From positions 149,080 to 213,079 of the forward strand of contig NZ_JAKNUW010000002.1 in NCBI RefSeq assembly GCF_023155805.1: a stretch of 64,000 nucleotides of DNA. Direction: 5' to 3'. The stretch comes from Micrococcus lacusdianchii (GTDB taxonomy: Bacteria > Actinomycetota > Actinomycetes > Actinomycetales > Micrococcaceae). Shown here piece after piece: positions 18,201-26,088 of this stretch. The notes under the pieces were generated by a model. The model searched no databases. It was not told where the DNA came from and was given only the letters and a program-made list of their open reading frames with translations. Both the position numbers and the translations under genes were made by a program. Positions within the stretch are counted from its first letter, which is position 1. Each line of letters opens with the position of its first letter.

Positions 18201-18910
18201 AGCCCCTCGGCGAGGTGGCCCTCGAGCGCCTCAAGGCCGTGGCCACCCACAACGAGCTCGGCGCGGGTATGCAGCTGGCCATGAAGGACCTTGAGATCCG
18301 CGGCGCCGGCAACCTGCTGGGCGGGGAGCAGTCCGGCCACATCGCCGGCGTGGGCTTCGACCTCTACCTGCGGATGGTGGGTGAGGCCGTGGCCGACTTC
18401 AAGGGCGAGGAGGACACCGCGCCCGCCGAGGTGAAGGTGGAGCTGCCGGTCAACGCCCACCTGCCGCACGACTACGTGCCGGGGGAGCGGCTGCGCCTGG
18501 AGATGTACCGCAACCTCGCCCAGGCCGCGGACGACGCCGCCGTGGACGCCGTGGTGGAGGAGCTCAAGGACCGGTACGGCCCGCTGCCGGAGCCGGTGGA
18601 GGCGCTCGTCGCCGTCGCCCGGTTCCGCAACCGGGCCCGGGCCGCGGGCGTCACCGAGGTGATGCTGCTGGGGCAGAACGTGAAGTTCGGCCCCGCCGCG
18701 GACCTGCCGGAGTCCCGCCAGATGCGCCTGACCCGCATGTACAAGGGCGCCCAGCTCAAGCCGGCCCTGAACGGCGTCCTCATCCCGCGTCCCAAGACCA
18801 AGCCGGTCATGGGTCAGGATCTCGTGGACGTCCCGCTGCTCGAGTGGGCGCAGCAGGTGGTGCAGGCGATCTTCGCCCCCGAGAAGCCGGCGGCGGGCTG
18901 CCAGGGGTGA
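15233..18910 (+). CDS. mfd: Transcription-repair coupling factor
   Basis: A 1225-residue ATP-dependent translocase that removes stalled RNA polymerase at DNA lesions and recruits UvrA. The N-terminal UvrB-like region has FPSWETLPHERLSP and SRRGEFAVRGGLIDVFP. The RNA-polymerase-interaction domain follows (GDHVVHSQHGIARF). The helicase part has SGDVGFGKTEVAVRAAFKAV (Walker A), VVDEEQRFGVEHKE, MSATPIPRTLEMS and QLRGRVGRGRERAYAY, then the TRCF C-terminal domain. Start ATG overlaps the previous stop by ATGA. Length is normal for actinobacteria. Confidence 0.96.
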   Translation: MSAPETTPVLAPLLPRLRAERALEAAAASAARPLEARGVELEIGLPDGARAPLLTVLAEALAEGHGERAAVLVVTATTREAEDLVTDLAAWAPAGAAALFPSWETLPHERLSPRSDTVGARLAVLRRLAHPEEHAEGPLRIVVAPVRAVLQPLVAGLGELSPVTLRTGEERDFDGVVAALADAAYSRVDMVSRRGEFAVRGGLIDVFPPTEDYPVRIEFFGDEVEQMRWFSVADQRSLEDTTEDGSGHPSELYAPPCRELLITDHVRRRAKELIPAMPAAADMLDRIAEGVAVEGMESLSPLLAEAMTSLPRMLPAGSLTVLVEPERLRGRADDLLATNEEFLQAAWAGAAQGAVAPVDVAGADQSAAGGFLTVAELRAAALEQDQGFWSVTALVSDAELLPDAATLRATLGVPQAFSGDIEAMVAHTRVRLAEGWHAVVLTDGPGSARRLAELTTEAGLTASVVDGPLPADLAPGRVSIATAPVGSGFTIPDAQIALITEHDLFGRHRTAGTRAPGARLARKRRNAVDPLTLQPGDHVVHSQHGIARFVELQRRKVTGGPRTAPGAEESYREYLVLEYAPSKRGAPGDRLFVPTDQLDLISSYVGGETPSLSKMGGSDWAQTKSKAKRATREIAGELIRLYSARMASRGHAFAPDTPWQGELEEAFPFIETPDQLTTIEDVKKDMEAAVPMDRLVSGDVGFGKTEVAVRAAFKAVQDGKQVAVLVPTTLLARQHHQTFSDRFAGFPVKVAALSRFQTAKESKEVVEGLAHGEVDVVIGTHRLLSDQVQFKDLGLVVVDEEQRFGVEHKEALKKMRTNVDVLAMSATPIPRTLEMSLTGIRETSTLATAPEERHPVLTSVGPYSDQQVTAAIRRELMREGQVFYVHNRVTTIDKVAKRIAELVPEARIAVAHGKMSEARLEQIMVDFWERKFDVLVSTTIIETGLDIANANTLIVEDAHRYGLSQLHQLRGRVGRGRERAYAYFLYDPQKPLGEVALERLKAVATHNELGAGMQLAMKDLEIRGAGNLLGGEQSGHIAGVGFDLYLRMVGEAVADFKGEEDTAPAEVKVELPVNAHLPHDYVPGERLRLEMYRNLAQAADDAAVDAVVEELKDRYGPLPEPVEALVAVARFRNRARAAGVTEVMLLGQNVKFGPAADLPESRQMRLTRMYKGAQLKPALNGVLIPRPKTKPVMGQDLVDVPLLEWAQQVVQAIFAPEKPAAGCQG

Positions 18911-18983
18911 GCGGGGGCCTCGGGCCGGGGAGTCCATGTCGGCTGACGGGGCGGGAGTCCCGACCGCCTGCGGGGTTCCGCCG

Positions 18984-19637
18984 TCAGGCGCCCGGTGCGT
19001 CGATCGCCCGCACCAGCGTGGCGACCACCGCCGAGAGAGCGGGCTCGAGCGCCTGCACCATGTGCCCGTACCCCTCCGCCGGGCCGCGGAACGGGTCCGG
19101 GAGGTCCGCCTCGGCCCGGGGGAGGCCACGCCCTGCGGCGCGGCCCGCCCGCAGAGCATCCTTCACGGCGGAGGCGCCCCCGCTCGGGGCGACGTCGGCT
19201 CCGCTGAGAAGGGCGCCGGCGTCCAGCAGGGTGGCCGAGCGGTGCAGCAGCGCGGGGGCCTCGCGGAACACCGCGTCCAGGTGCGCACCCGTCGCCGCCA
19301 GCACGAGGTTCTGCCCGCTCAGGCTCCGGGCGCTGAGCGGACGCGGCCGGTGCGCGGCCAGTCGCGCCCGCAGCTCCTCGTCCGGCGCCAGGTCCAGCAG
19401 CTCCTGCGGGACACGCAGAGCCTGGTTCGGAGCGACCCCGGCGCTGGAGACCTCCACCCGGCCGGGCCCCACCGAGTCGTCCAGCCGGGTCTGCAGCACA
19501 TGATGCGCCCACGCTGAGCGGCAGATGTTGCCCGTGCACACCGTGAGGATCCGGAACACGCCGTCCTCGGGCGCAGCGGCCATGGACGGGCCGGCGGCGA
19601 ACGGGGAGCGGATCGGGGGACGTGAGAACCAGGTCAT
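18984..19637 (-). CDS. Low-molecular-weight protein tyrosine phosphatase (Wzb-like)
   Basis: A 217-residue phosphatase. The catalytic P-loop VCTGNICRSAWAHH (about residues 34-47) has C-x5-R. An acidic DPF motif (LPDPFRGPAEGYGHMV) near the C-terminus supplies the general acid. Such enzymes dephosphorylate BY-kinases like Wzc, so the kinase at 40755-42224 is a plausible substrate (inferred). The first 25 residues are dispensable-looking. The ATG overlaps the stop of the upstream acyltransferase by ATGA. Convergent with mfd. Confidence 0.88.
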   Translation of the reverse strand: MTWFSRPPIRSPFAAGPSMAAAPEDGVFRILTVCTGNICRSAWAHHVLQTRLDDSVGPGRVEVSSAGVAPNQALRVPQELLDLAPDEELRARLAAHRPRPLSARSLSGQNLVLAATGAHLDAVFREAPALLHRSATLLDAGALLSGADVAPSGGASAVKDALRAGRAAGRGLPRAEADLPDPFRGPAEGYGHMVQALEPALSAVVATLVRAIDAPGA

Positions 19638-20653
19638 GGACGGTCTCCTGCGAGGGGCGGGCTGAGGGGGAACCACTGCTGCGGCACGCCCGCCAGCGGA
19701 CGGGACAGTGGGGTGGCCAGCAGGGCCAGGCCCACGGCCCAGCTCAGGCCGAGGGCCACCGTGAACTTCACCAGGTCGTCCTCCACGCCCAGGCGCATGA
19801 GCTCCATGAGCACGAGGCCGTGGAGGAGCACCACCACGGTGCCGGTGCGGGTCAGGGCGGTGATGCCCGAGCGGAGGGCGTGTCCCGTGCCGGTGCGCCG
19901 GGCCAGCGTGCGCAGCTGGCGCTCCACGAACGCCCCGAACACCAGCACCATGCCCGCGGACATCACCACCCCCACCACGGGGGTGAGCAGGAACGTGCCG
20001 AACCCGCCGAACTTGATGTTGTGCGGGGGCAGGCCCAGACGCACGGCCAGCAGACCCGCCAGGACCAGCGTGGTGCCCAACGCCGCCCGGTGGCGGCGCA
20101 GGCGGGGCACCACGTGTCGGCGGAAGGCCTCCCCGCAGAGGACGTAGAGGAGGCAGGGCAGGGCCAGGCCCACGCCGAGCGGTGTGCGGGCCAGCCCGGA
20201 CTCGGGGATCACGTGGGCGAGCACCAGGCCCGTCAGGGCCACGGCCCACGCGATCCAGGAGGGCAGGCGCTCCAGCAGGCGCCGCAGCACGGTGACGACG
20301 AACAGCACGGAGATGAACCAGAACGCCCACCACGGCGGGGGCTGGTCCGCGCCGCCGTACCAGCCCGAGAGGAGCAGGGCGCGCAGGTGCTCGCCGTCGA
20401 GCTGGTCCCGCCGGTTCCACTGCAGCACCACCGCGCTCATCAGCACGGACCACAGGAGGTAGGGGACCATCAGGGCGCGGAAGCGGGCGCGCACGTCCGG
20501 GAGGACGGGGCGGCGCCGGGTCCAGAACCAACCGGTGAGGAAGAAGAACAGCGGCATCCGCCAGATCTCGAGGTACCGGCTGAACGCCAGGTCCGCGAGG
20601 TAGGCGTGGCCCAGCACCACGGCGGCGATGGACACCAGACGAAGGGCGTCCAC
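19634..20653 (-). CDS. Acyltransferase family 3 membrane protein
   Basis: About 339 residues with around ten hydrophobic segments; family members O-acetylate cell-surface sugars. The N-terminus has the family pattern VDALRLVSIAAVVLGHAY with the D-x-x-R and catalytic His, then MPLFFFLTGWFW. The start is uncertain: the frame stays open far upstream but has no ATG; the GTG at 20653 was chosen because it opens the conserved domain. This codon lies inside a perfect 16-bp inverted repeat. The stop overlaps the phosphatase start, suggesting a joint role in envelope polysaccharide modification. Confidence 0.75.
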   Translation of the reverse strand: MDALRLVSIAAVVLGHAYLADLAFSRYLEIWRMPLFFFLTGWFWTRRRPVLPDVRARFRALMVPYLLWSVLMSAVVLQWNRRDQLDGEHLRALLLSGWYGGADQPPPWWAFWFISVLFVVTVLRRLLERLPSWIAWAVALTGLVLAHVIPESGLARTPLGVGLALPCLLYVLCGEAFRRHVVPRLRRHRAALGTTLVLAGLLAVRLGLPPHNIKFGGFGTFLLTPVVGVVMSAGMVLVFGAFVERQLRTLARRTGTGHALRSGITALTRTGTVVVLLHGLVLMELMRLGVEDDLVKFTVALGLSWAVGLALLATPLSRPLAGVPQQWFPLSPPLAGDRP

Positions 20654-20680
20654 TCCGGTGTTGCGAGTGGACGCCCTTCG
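20640..20680. repeat. Perfect 16-bp inverted repeat at the acyltransferase start
   Basis: CGAAGGGCGTCCACTC (20640-20655) and its exact complement GAGTGGACGCCCTTCG (20665-20680) flank a 9-base loop. On minus-strand RNA this hairpin follows the stop of the small membrane gene and overlaps the likely start codon and first conserved codons of the acyltransferase. It could terminate transcription or mask translation initiation. Confidence 0.7.
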
Positions 20681-20733
20681 CCGTGCGGCGCTCGGCCGCG
20701 GTGCGCCCGCGGGGCGCGGGGCTGTCGAGACGC

Positions 20734-21027
20734 TCAGTGGTGCAGGCGACCGGCCGCGTGAGAGGAGCCCACCTCGACGGGGTGCTGGGTGTGGATGGCC
20801 ACGGTGTCCACGGTGTCGCTGCGGCCCAGGACGGCCTTCGGGAGGGCCATGGCCAGCGTGGCGAGCGCCAGGGCGATCAGACCGGGGAGCCACACGTTGT
20901 CGAAGGTCCACCAGCCCATGGCGTAGATCGCGCCCACGAGGGACCCGAAGGCCACCAGCCAGGCGATCAGGGAGCCCCACACGCCGCCGTGGTTCGAGTG
21001 GTCGATGGCCTTGCCGTTGCGGATCAC
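20734..21027 (-). CDS. Small two-helix membrane protein, HGxxPAAW-like
   Basis: A 97-residue protein with a HSNHGGVWGSLIAW segment near the N-terminus, then two transmembrane helices (LVAFGSLVGAIYAMGWW and LPGLIALALATLAMALP). The layout resembles actinobacterial HGxxPAAW family proteins, though the motif is not exact. Function unknown. AGAGGAG lies 6 bases before the GTG start at 21027. Same strand as deoC upstream and the acyltransferase downstream. Confidence 0.65.
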   Translation of the reverse strand: MIRNGKAIDHSNHGGVWGSLIAWLVAFGSLVGAIYAMGWWTFDNVWLPGLIALALATLAMALPKAVLGRSDTVDTVAIHTQHPVEVGSSHAAGRLHH

Positions 21028-21072
21028 GTCAATCTCCTCTGTGCGGGAAGCGTCCGGCGGTGCGAGCCGGCG

Positions 21073-21771
21073 TCAGTCGTCTCCCAGGATAGCAAGGGCG
21101 GAGCTGGCGCCGATGCGGGTGGCGCCGGCCTGGATCATGGTCAGCGCGTCCTGCCGGCTGCGCACCCCGCCGGAGGCCTTCACGCCGATCTCCGGGCCCA
21201 CCGTGGCGCGCATCAGGGCCACGTGCTCGGCGGTGGCGCCGGCGGTGGAGAAGCCGGTGGAGGTCTTCACGAAGTCGGCCCCGGCGGCGACGGCCGCCTC
21301 GCAGGCCAGGACGATCGCGTTGTCGTCCAGCAGCGCCGTCTCCACGATCACCTTGACCAGGGCGCCGCCCTCGCCGGCCGGGCCCGAGGCGTGCGCGGCC
21401 TGGACCACGGCGTCGATGTCCTCCTCGAGGCGGGCGCGGTCCCCGGCGCGGGCCGCGGCGACGTCGATGACCATGTCCACCTCGTCCGCCCCGTCCGCGA
21501 TGGCCTGGGTGGTCTCGAACGCCTTCACGGCCGAGGAGCTCGCCCCGAGCGGGAAGCCGATCACGGTGCAGGTCAGCACGTCCGAGCCCTCCAGGGCCGC
21601 GTGCACCTCGCGCACCCAGCGGGGGTTCACGCACACGCTCTTGACGTGTGCCTCGCGCGCCTCGGCGACGACCTTGAGGATGTCCTCGCGGGAGGCCTCC
21701 GGCTTGAGGAGGGTGTGGTCGATGTACCGGGCGAGCTCGGCGGTGGAGGGCTGCGGTGCGGAGTCGGTCAT
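21073..21771 (-). CDS. deoC: Deoxyribose-phosphate aldolase
   Basis: A 232-residue TIM-barrel class I aldolase splitting 2-deoxyribose-5-phosphate into acetaldehyde and glyceraldehyde-3-phosphate. Seen: [12 protein letters not shown] at the N-terminus, the Schiff-base lysine in [10 protein letters not shown] (about residue 159), and GVKASGGVR. With the upstream phosphosugar mutase and purine nucleoside phosphorylase it forms a pathway for deoxynucleoside breakdown. Confidence 0.95.
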   Translation of the reverse strand: MTDSAPQPSTAELARYIDHTLLKPEASREDILKVVAEAREAHVKSVCVNPRWVREVHAALEGSDVLTCTVIGFPLGASSSAVKAFETTQAIADGADEVDMVIDVAAARAGDRARLEEDIDAVVQAAHASGPAGEGGALVKVIVETALLDDNAIVLACEAAVAAGADFVKTSTGFSTAGATAEHVALMRATVGPEIGVKASGGVRSRQDALTMIQAGATRIGASSALAILGDD

Positions 21772-21778
21772 GCGCTCC

Positions 21779-21784
21779 AGCCTA
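21779..21784 (-). promoter_or_regulatory. -10 box of deoC, leaderless start
   Basis: Minus strand TAGGCT, 7 bases before the deoC ATG at 21771. It gives deoC its own start site between it and the mutase gene. Confidence 0.55.
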
Positions 21785-21813
21785 GTGGGCCGGGCGGCGT
21801 CGGGGCCCCGGTC

Positions 21814-23532
21814 TCAGCCGGCGACGAGCGCGGCCACCTCCGCCTCCAGGCGCGCCAGGCGCTCGGCGGCCACGGCCGGGTCCGCGTCCCGGGTGCCCAG
21901 GTAGCACTTGAGCTTGGGCTCGGTGCCGGAGGGCCGGACCAGCACGCGGGTGCCGGAGTCCGTGGCGAACAGCAGCGCGTCCGTGGCCGGCAGCGCGGCG
22001 GAGCCGGCGGCCAGGTCCCGGCGCACGGTCACCGGCTCCCCGGCCAGGGTGGCCGGGCCGGCGGCCCGCAGCGCCGCCATGGTGTCCGTGATGATCGACA
22101 GGTCCGCCACGCGCACGGCCACCTGCGCGCTGGGCATGGCGCCCGTGACGGCGTCCGCGTCCGCGAGGGCGTCCAGCAGGGTGCGGCCCTGCGCGGCCAG
22201 GCGCGCGGCGAGCTCCGCGGCGACCAGGGCCGCGGTGATCCCGTCCTTGTCCCGCACCAGGTCCGGCGCCACGCAGTAGCCCAGGGCCTCCTCGTAGCCG
22301 AAGCCCAGGTGCGGGGCGCGGGAGATCCACTTGAAGCCGGTGAGTGTGAGGTGGTGCTCGACGCCGGCCGCCTCCGCCAGCGCCGCCAGCTGCGGGGCGG
22401 AGACCACGGAGTTGGCCGCGGAGCGGCCCTGCGCGGCCAGCCGCGGCAGCAGGTGCGCGCCCAGCAGCGTGCCCACCGCGTCCCCGGAGAGCATGCGCCA
22501 GGCGGGCGCGGCGGCGTCGTCGGGGGAGGGGACGGGCACGGCCAGGGCGAGGCGGTCGGCGTCGGGGTCGTTGGCGATCACCAGGTCCGCGCGGACCTCC
22601 GCGGCGAGGGCGAGGGCGAGGTCGATCGCCCCGGGCTCCTCCGGGTTGGGGAAGGCCACCGTGGGGAACGCCGGGTCCGGCTCGGCCTGCTCGGGGACCA
22701 CGTGCACGTCCGTGAAGCCGGCCGCGGCGAGCAGCCCCGGCAGGACCTCCCCGCCCACCCCGTGCAGGGGGGTGTAGACGATCCGCAGGTCGCGGGCGGG
22801 GTCCGCCTCGTCGTCGAGCACGGACAGCGCCGCCTCGCGGTAGGCGTCCACGAGGTCCTCACCGGCGGTCTCCCAGCCGGCCTCGGCCATCGGGATGTCC
22901 GCGGTCCAGTCGTCGTGGCGGATCTGCGCGGCGATCTGCGCGTCCGCGGGGGAGACGATCTGCGCGCCGCGCCCGGCCTCGTCCGTCATCCGGCCGCCGA
23001 GGTAGACCTTGTAGCCGTTGTCCGTGGGCGGGTTGTGGGACGCGGTCACCATGACGCCGGCGTCCGCGTGCAGGTGGCGCACCGCGAAGGCCAGCACGGG
23101 CGTGGGCAGCGGGCGGGGCAGGAGCACGACCTGCGCGCCCGCGGCGGTGAGCACGGCGGCGGTGTCCCGGGCGAAGTCGGCGGAGCCGCGGCGGGCGTCG
23201 TAGCCCACCGCCACGAGCGGGGCGGCGGCGTCCGCCCTTAGCTCCGTCCACAGGTGCCGGCCCAGGCCGGCGGCGGTGCGGCGCACCACGAGCCGGTTCA
23301 TGCGGGACTCGCCGGGCCCCTCCTCCGCGCGCAGCCCGGCCGTGCCGAACGCCAGCGGGCCGGCGAACCGGGACGCCACCGACGCGCGGGCCGCCTCCGC
23401 CGCCGGGCCCTCGCCGCCGGCGGCGGCCAGCTCCGCCTCCAGCACGGCGCGGTGGGCGGGGTCCGGGTCCTCGCGGGACCACCGCCGCGCGAGGTCCAGC
23501 ACCTGCGGGTCGAGGGCGAGGGTCGGGCTCAT
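21814..23532 (-). CDS. Phospho-sugar mutase (phosphomannomutase/phosphopentomutase-like)
   Basis: A 572-residue alpha-D-phosphohexomutase family enzyme. The phosphoserine loop is VMVTASHNPPTDNGYKVY (about residues 156-173), the metal-binding loop NDPDADRLALAVP, and the phosphate-binding tail LVRPSGTEPKLKCYLG. The N-terminal FGTAGLRAEEGPGESRMN pattern belongs to the PGM/PMM-2 group, members of which interconvert ribose or deoxyribose 1- and 5-phosphates. Position between the nucleoside phosphorylase and deoC supports phosphopentomutase activity (inferred). Confidence 0.88.
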   Translation of the reverse strand: MSPTLALDPQVLDLARRWSREDPDPAHRAVLEAELAAAGGEGPAAEAARASVASRFAGPLAFGTAGLRAEEGPGESRMNRLVVRRTAAGLGRHLWTELRADAAAPLVAVGYDARRGSADFARDTAAVLTAAGAQVVLLPRPLPTPVLAFAVRHLHADAGVMVTASHNPPTDNGYKVYLGGRMTDEAGRGAQIVSPADAQIAAQIRHDDWTADIPMAEAGWETAGEDLVDAYREAALSVLDDEADPARDLRIVYTPLHGVGGEVLPGLLAAAGFTDVHVVPEQAEPDPAFPTVAFPNPEEPGAIDLALALAAEVRADLVIANDPDADRLALAVPVPSPDDAAAPAWRMLSGDAVGTLLGAHLLPRLAAQGRSAANSVVSAPQLAALAEAAGVEHHLTLTGFKWISRAPHLGFGYEEALGYCVAPDLVRDKDGITAALVAAELAARLAAQGRTLLDALADADAVTGAMPSAQVAVRVADLSIITDTMAALRAAGPATLAGEPVTVRRDLAAGSAALPATDALLFATDSGTRVLVRPSGTEPKLKCYLGTRDADPAVAAERLARLEAEVAALVAG

Positions 23533-23625
23533 GGGACTGCTCCTGGGACGGGGGCGGACGCGGGGAGGGGGCGGCGGGGCGGCGGCGACGTCGTGCGGGG
23601 TGCCCGTCGGCGTCGTCAGCCGTGG

Positions 23626-24483
23626 TCAGAGGCGGGCGATGACGTCCGCGAGGAGGCGGGAGATGCGGGGTCCGGCGGCCTGCCCGGCCTCCACGACCTC
23701 CTGGTGGGACAGCGGCGTCTCCTGGATGCCGGCGCCGTGGTTGGTCACCAGGGACATCCCGAACACCTCGAGGCCGGCGTGGCGGGCGGCGATCGCGTCC
23801 AGGGCGGTGGACATGCCCACCAGGTCGCCGCCGAGGGCCTTGGCCATGCGCACCTCGGCGGGCGTCTCGTACTGCGGGCCGGAGAACTGCACGTACAGGC
23901 CCTCGGTGAGGGAGGGGTCGATCTCGCGGGCGATGTCCCGGATGCGCGGGGAGTACAGGTCCGTGAGGTCCACGAACGTGGCACCGACCAGGGGAGTCGC
24001 GCCGGTGAGGTTGAGGTGGTCGGCGATCAGCACGGGGGTGCCCGGGGCGATCTCCGGGTCCAGCCCGCCGCAGCCGTTGGTCAGCACCACGGTGCGCGCG
24101 CCCGCCGCGGCGGCGGTGCGGACCGTGTGCGCCACGGCCTGGGCGTCCCGGGACTCGTAGAAGTGGGTGCGGGAGCCGAACACCAGGGCGCGCGTGTCGT
24201 CCGGCAGCTCCACGGAGCGGATGACGGCGTTGTGGCCGGGGACCTTCGGGGCGTGGAAGCCCGGCACGTCCGCCAAATCCACGCGGGCCCGCTCGGTGCC
24301 GATCAGCTCGGCCGCCTCGCCCCAGCCGGAGCCCAGGACGACGGCGATCCGGTGCTCCGCCACGCCCGTGGCCTCCGCGACCACCGCGGCGGCGGCGCGG
24401 GCCTCGGCGAATCCGGGGTGGTCCCCGCGCAGGGGCGAGGAGTCGGCATCGGACACGGCCATGGAGGTGCTCTGTTCGTTCAC
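23626..24483 (-). CDS. Purine-nucleoside phosphorylase
   Basis: About 285 residues, trimeric PNP family, cleaving purine (deoxy)nucleosides with phosphate to base and pentose-1-phosphate. Seen: AVVLGSGWGEAAE (phosphate loop), RTVVLTNGCGGLDPEIAPG, YVQFSGPQYETPAEVRM and EVFGMSLVTNHGAGI. The GTG at 24483 was chosen because a TACACT box lies 6 bases upstream and no Shine-Dalgarno is visible; an in-frame ATG at 24462 is the alternative. First gene of the PNP-mutase run. Confidence 0.93.
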   Translation of the reverse strand: MNEQSTSMAVSDADSSPLRGDHPGFAEARAAAAVVAEATGVAEHRIAVVLGSGWGEAAELIGTERARVDLADVPGFHAPKVPGHNAVIRSVELPDDTRALVFGSRTHFYESRDAQAVAHTVRTAAAAGARTVVLTNGCGGLDPEIAPGTPVLIADHLNLTGATPLVGATFVDLTDLYSPRIRDIAREIDPSLTEGLYVQFSGPQYETPAEVRMAKALGGDLVGMSTALDAIAARHAGLEVFGMSLVTNHGAGIQETPLSHQEVVEAGQAAGPRISRLLADVIARL

Positions 24484-24489
24484 GCCGTC

Positions 24490-24495
24490 AGTGTA
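24490..24495 (-). promoter_or_regulatory. -10 box of the PNP gene, leaderless start
   Basis: Minus strand TACACT, 6 bases before GTG at 24483. Part of a compact divergent promoter region of only 63 bases. Confidence 0.55.
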
Positions 24496-24533
24496 GGCGT
24501 GCGGCGCCGCTGGGACTTCGCGCGCCCAGCCGA

Positions 24534-24539
24534 CACAAT
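24534..24539 (+). promoter_or_regulatory. -10 box of the LpdA-like gene, leaderless start
   Basis: CACAAT, 7 bases before the GTG at 24547. The same hexamer and similar spacing occur before the GDSL hydrolase gene at 63126. Confidence 0.45.
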
Positions 24540-24546
24540 GGGGGGT

Positions 24547-25974
24547 GTGACTGACGAGAACACCACCTTCCTCCCGTCCCTGACCATCATCGGCGGCGGC
24601 CCCGGAGGCTACGAGGCCGCCATGGTGGCCGCGAAGCTCGGCGCCTCGGTGACCGTGATCGAGCGCAAGGGCCTGGGCGGTGCCGCCGTCCTGACGGACG
24701 TGGTGCCCTCCAAGACCCTGATCGCCACCGCCGACTCCATGCGCCGCGTGGACCTGGCCCGCGACCTCGGCGTGGACCTCGGCGGCGCCGAGCCGAAGGC
24801 CTCCATGGCAGAGGTGGACCGCCGGATCCTCGAGATCGCCGGCCAGCAGTCCCGGGACATCCACCGCGCCCTCGAGAGGCGCGGCGTGCGCGTGATCCTC
24901 GGCGAGGCCACCGTGACCGGCCCCCACACCGTGGCCGTCCGCTCCCACGACGACGCCGAGGGTGCCGAGCCCGAGACCATCACCTCGGACGCCATTCTCT
25001 TGGCCGTGGGCGCCAGTCCCCGCGAGCTGCCCTCCGCCCGGCCGGACGGCGAGCGCATCTTCAACTGGAAGCAGGTCTACGCTCTCCAGGAGCTGCCCGA
25101 GCACCTGATCGTGGTGGGCTCCGGCGTCACCGGCGCCGAGTTCGCCTCGGCATACAACCGCCTGGGGGCGCAGGTGACCCTGGTGTCCTCGCGGGACCAC
25201 GTGCTTCCGGGCGAGGACGCCGACGCCGCAGAGCTTCTCGAGCACGTCTTCCAGAAGAACGGCCTGGACGTGGCCGCCCGGTGCCGCGCCGAGTCCGTGG
25301 AGCGCACCGAGGACGGCGTGCGCGTGCACCTGTCCGGCGACGGCGCCGCCGACCGTGCCTACATCGACGGCTCGCACGCCCTCGTGGCCGTGGGCGGCGT
25401 GCCCAACACCACCGGCCTGGGCCTGGAGGAGGCCGGCGTCGAGCTGACCGACTCCGGCCATGTCAAGGTGGACGGCGTCTCCCGCACCACCGTGCCCAGC
25501 ATCTACGCGGCCGGCGACTGCACCGGCCAGCTCGCCCTGGCCTCCGTGGCTGCCATGCAGGGGCGCATCGCCGTCGCCCACCTGCTCGGTGATGCCCTCA
25601 AGCCGCTGCGCCCGCACCTGCTGGCCTCCAACATCTTCACCTCCCCGGAGATCGCCACCGTGGGAGTCACCCAGGAGCAGGTGGACTCCGGCCGCTACCA
25701 GGCGGACGTCATCCGGCTGGACTTCGCCACCAACCCGCGCGCCAAGATGCAGGGCGTGAAGGAGGGCTTCGTGAAGATCTTCGCCCGTCAGGGCTCCGGC
25801 ACCGTGATCGGCGGCGTGGTGGTGGCCCCCCGCGCCTCCGAGCTGATCTACGCGGTGGCCCTGGCGGTGACCCACAAGCTCCACGTGGACGACCTCGCGG
25901 ACACCTTCACCGTCTACCCGTCCATGTCCGGGTCGATCGCCGAGGCCGCCCGCCGGCTGCACGTGCGTCTCTGA
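24547..25974 (+). CDS. NAD(P)H-quinone dehydrogenase, LpdA-like flavoprotein without redox cysteines
   Basis: A 475-residue flavoprotein of the disulfide reductase fold. FAD site IIGGGPGGYEAAM at the N-terminus, NAD site IVVGSGVTGAEFASAY (about residue 197), second FAD site YAAGDCTGQLALASVA, and a dimerisation domain. The redox-active C-x4-C is replaced: the segment reads GGAAVLTDVVPSKT, with Ala and Val at the cysteine positions. It therefore cannot be a lipoamide dehydrogenase. The mycobacterial homologue LpdA (Rv3303c) lacks the disulfide and reduces quinones, which suggests the same here. Confidence 0.85.
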   Translation: MTDENTTFLPSLTIIGGGPGGYEAAMVAAKLGASVTVIERKGLGGAAVLTDVVPSKTLIATADSMRRVDLARDLGVDLGGAEPKASMAEVDRRILEIAGQQSRDIHRALERRGVRVILGEATVTGPHTVAVRSHDDAEGAEPETITSDAILLAVGASPRELPSARPDGERIFNWKQVYALQELPEHLIVVGSGVTGAEFASAYNRLGAQVTLVSSRDHVLPGEDADAAELLEHVFQKNGLDVAARCRAESVERTEDGVRVHLSGDGAADRAYIDGSHALVAVGGVPNTTGLGLEEAGVELTDSGHVKVDGVSRTTVPSIYAAGDCTGQLALASVAAMQGRIAVAHLLGDALKPLRPHLLASNIFTSPEIATVGVTQEQVDSGRYQADVIRLDFATNPRAKMQGVKEGFVKIFARQGSGTVIGGVVVAPRASELIYAVALAVTHKLHVDDLADTFTVYPSMSGSIAEAARRLHVRL

Positions 25975-25980
25975 CCCAGA

Positions 25981-26028
25981 GACGACTTTCGGTCGTGAGA
26001 TAGGGCCTATCTCACGACCGAAAGCGTC
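25981..26028. terminator. 18-bp perfect inverted repeat, bidirectional terminator
   Basis: CTTTCGGTCGTGAGATAG (25986-26003) and its exact complement (26007-26024) flank a 3-base GGC loop. Outer GACG/CGTC pairs extend the stem past one bulged base. It begins just after the LpdA-like stop and lies between convergent genes. A related but degraded copy occurs at 57521-57594. Confidence 0.75.
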
Positions 26029-26088
26029 CATTCCCCCGATGTCACGTTCGAAAGTGCGGGCGGGGGCCCGGGCGGTGGCCGGCCGGGG

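Noticed and set aside
14063-19159. A 1698-codon minus-strand open frame, and similar ones at 1995-5486 and 45818-50656
   Set aside because: They lie antisense to clear genes (mfd, ispE/ABC-F, cyclase/ligA), have low-complexity His/Gly/Arg-rich translations and no domain motifs. Such frames are expected from extreme GC bias.
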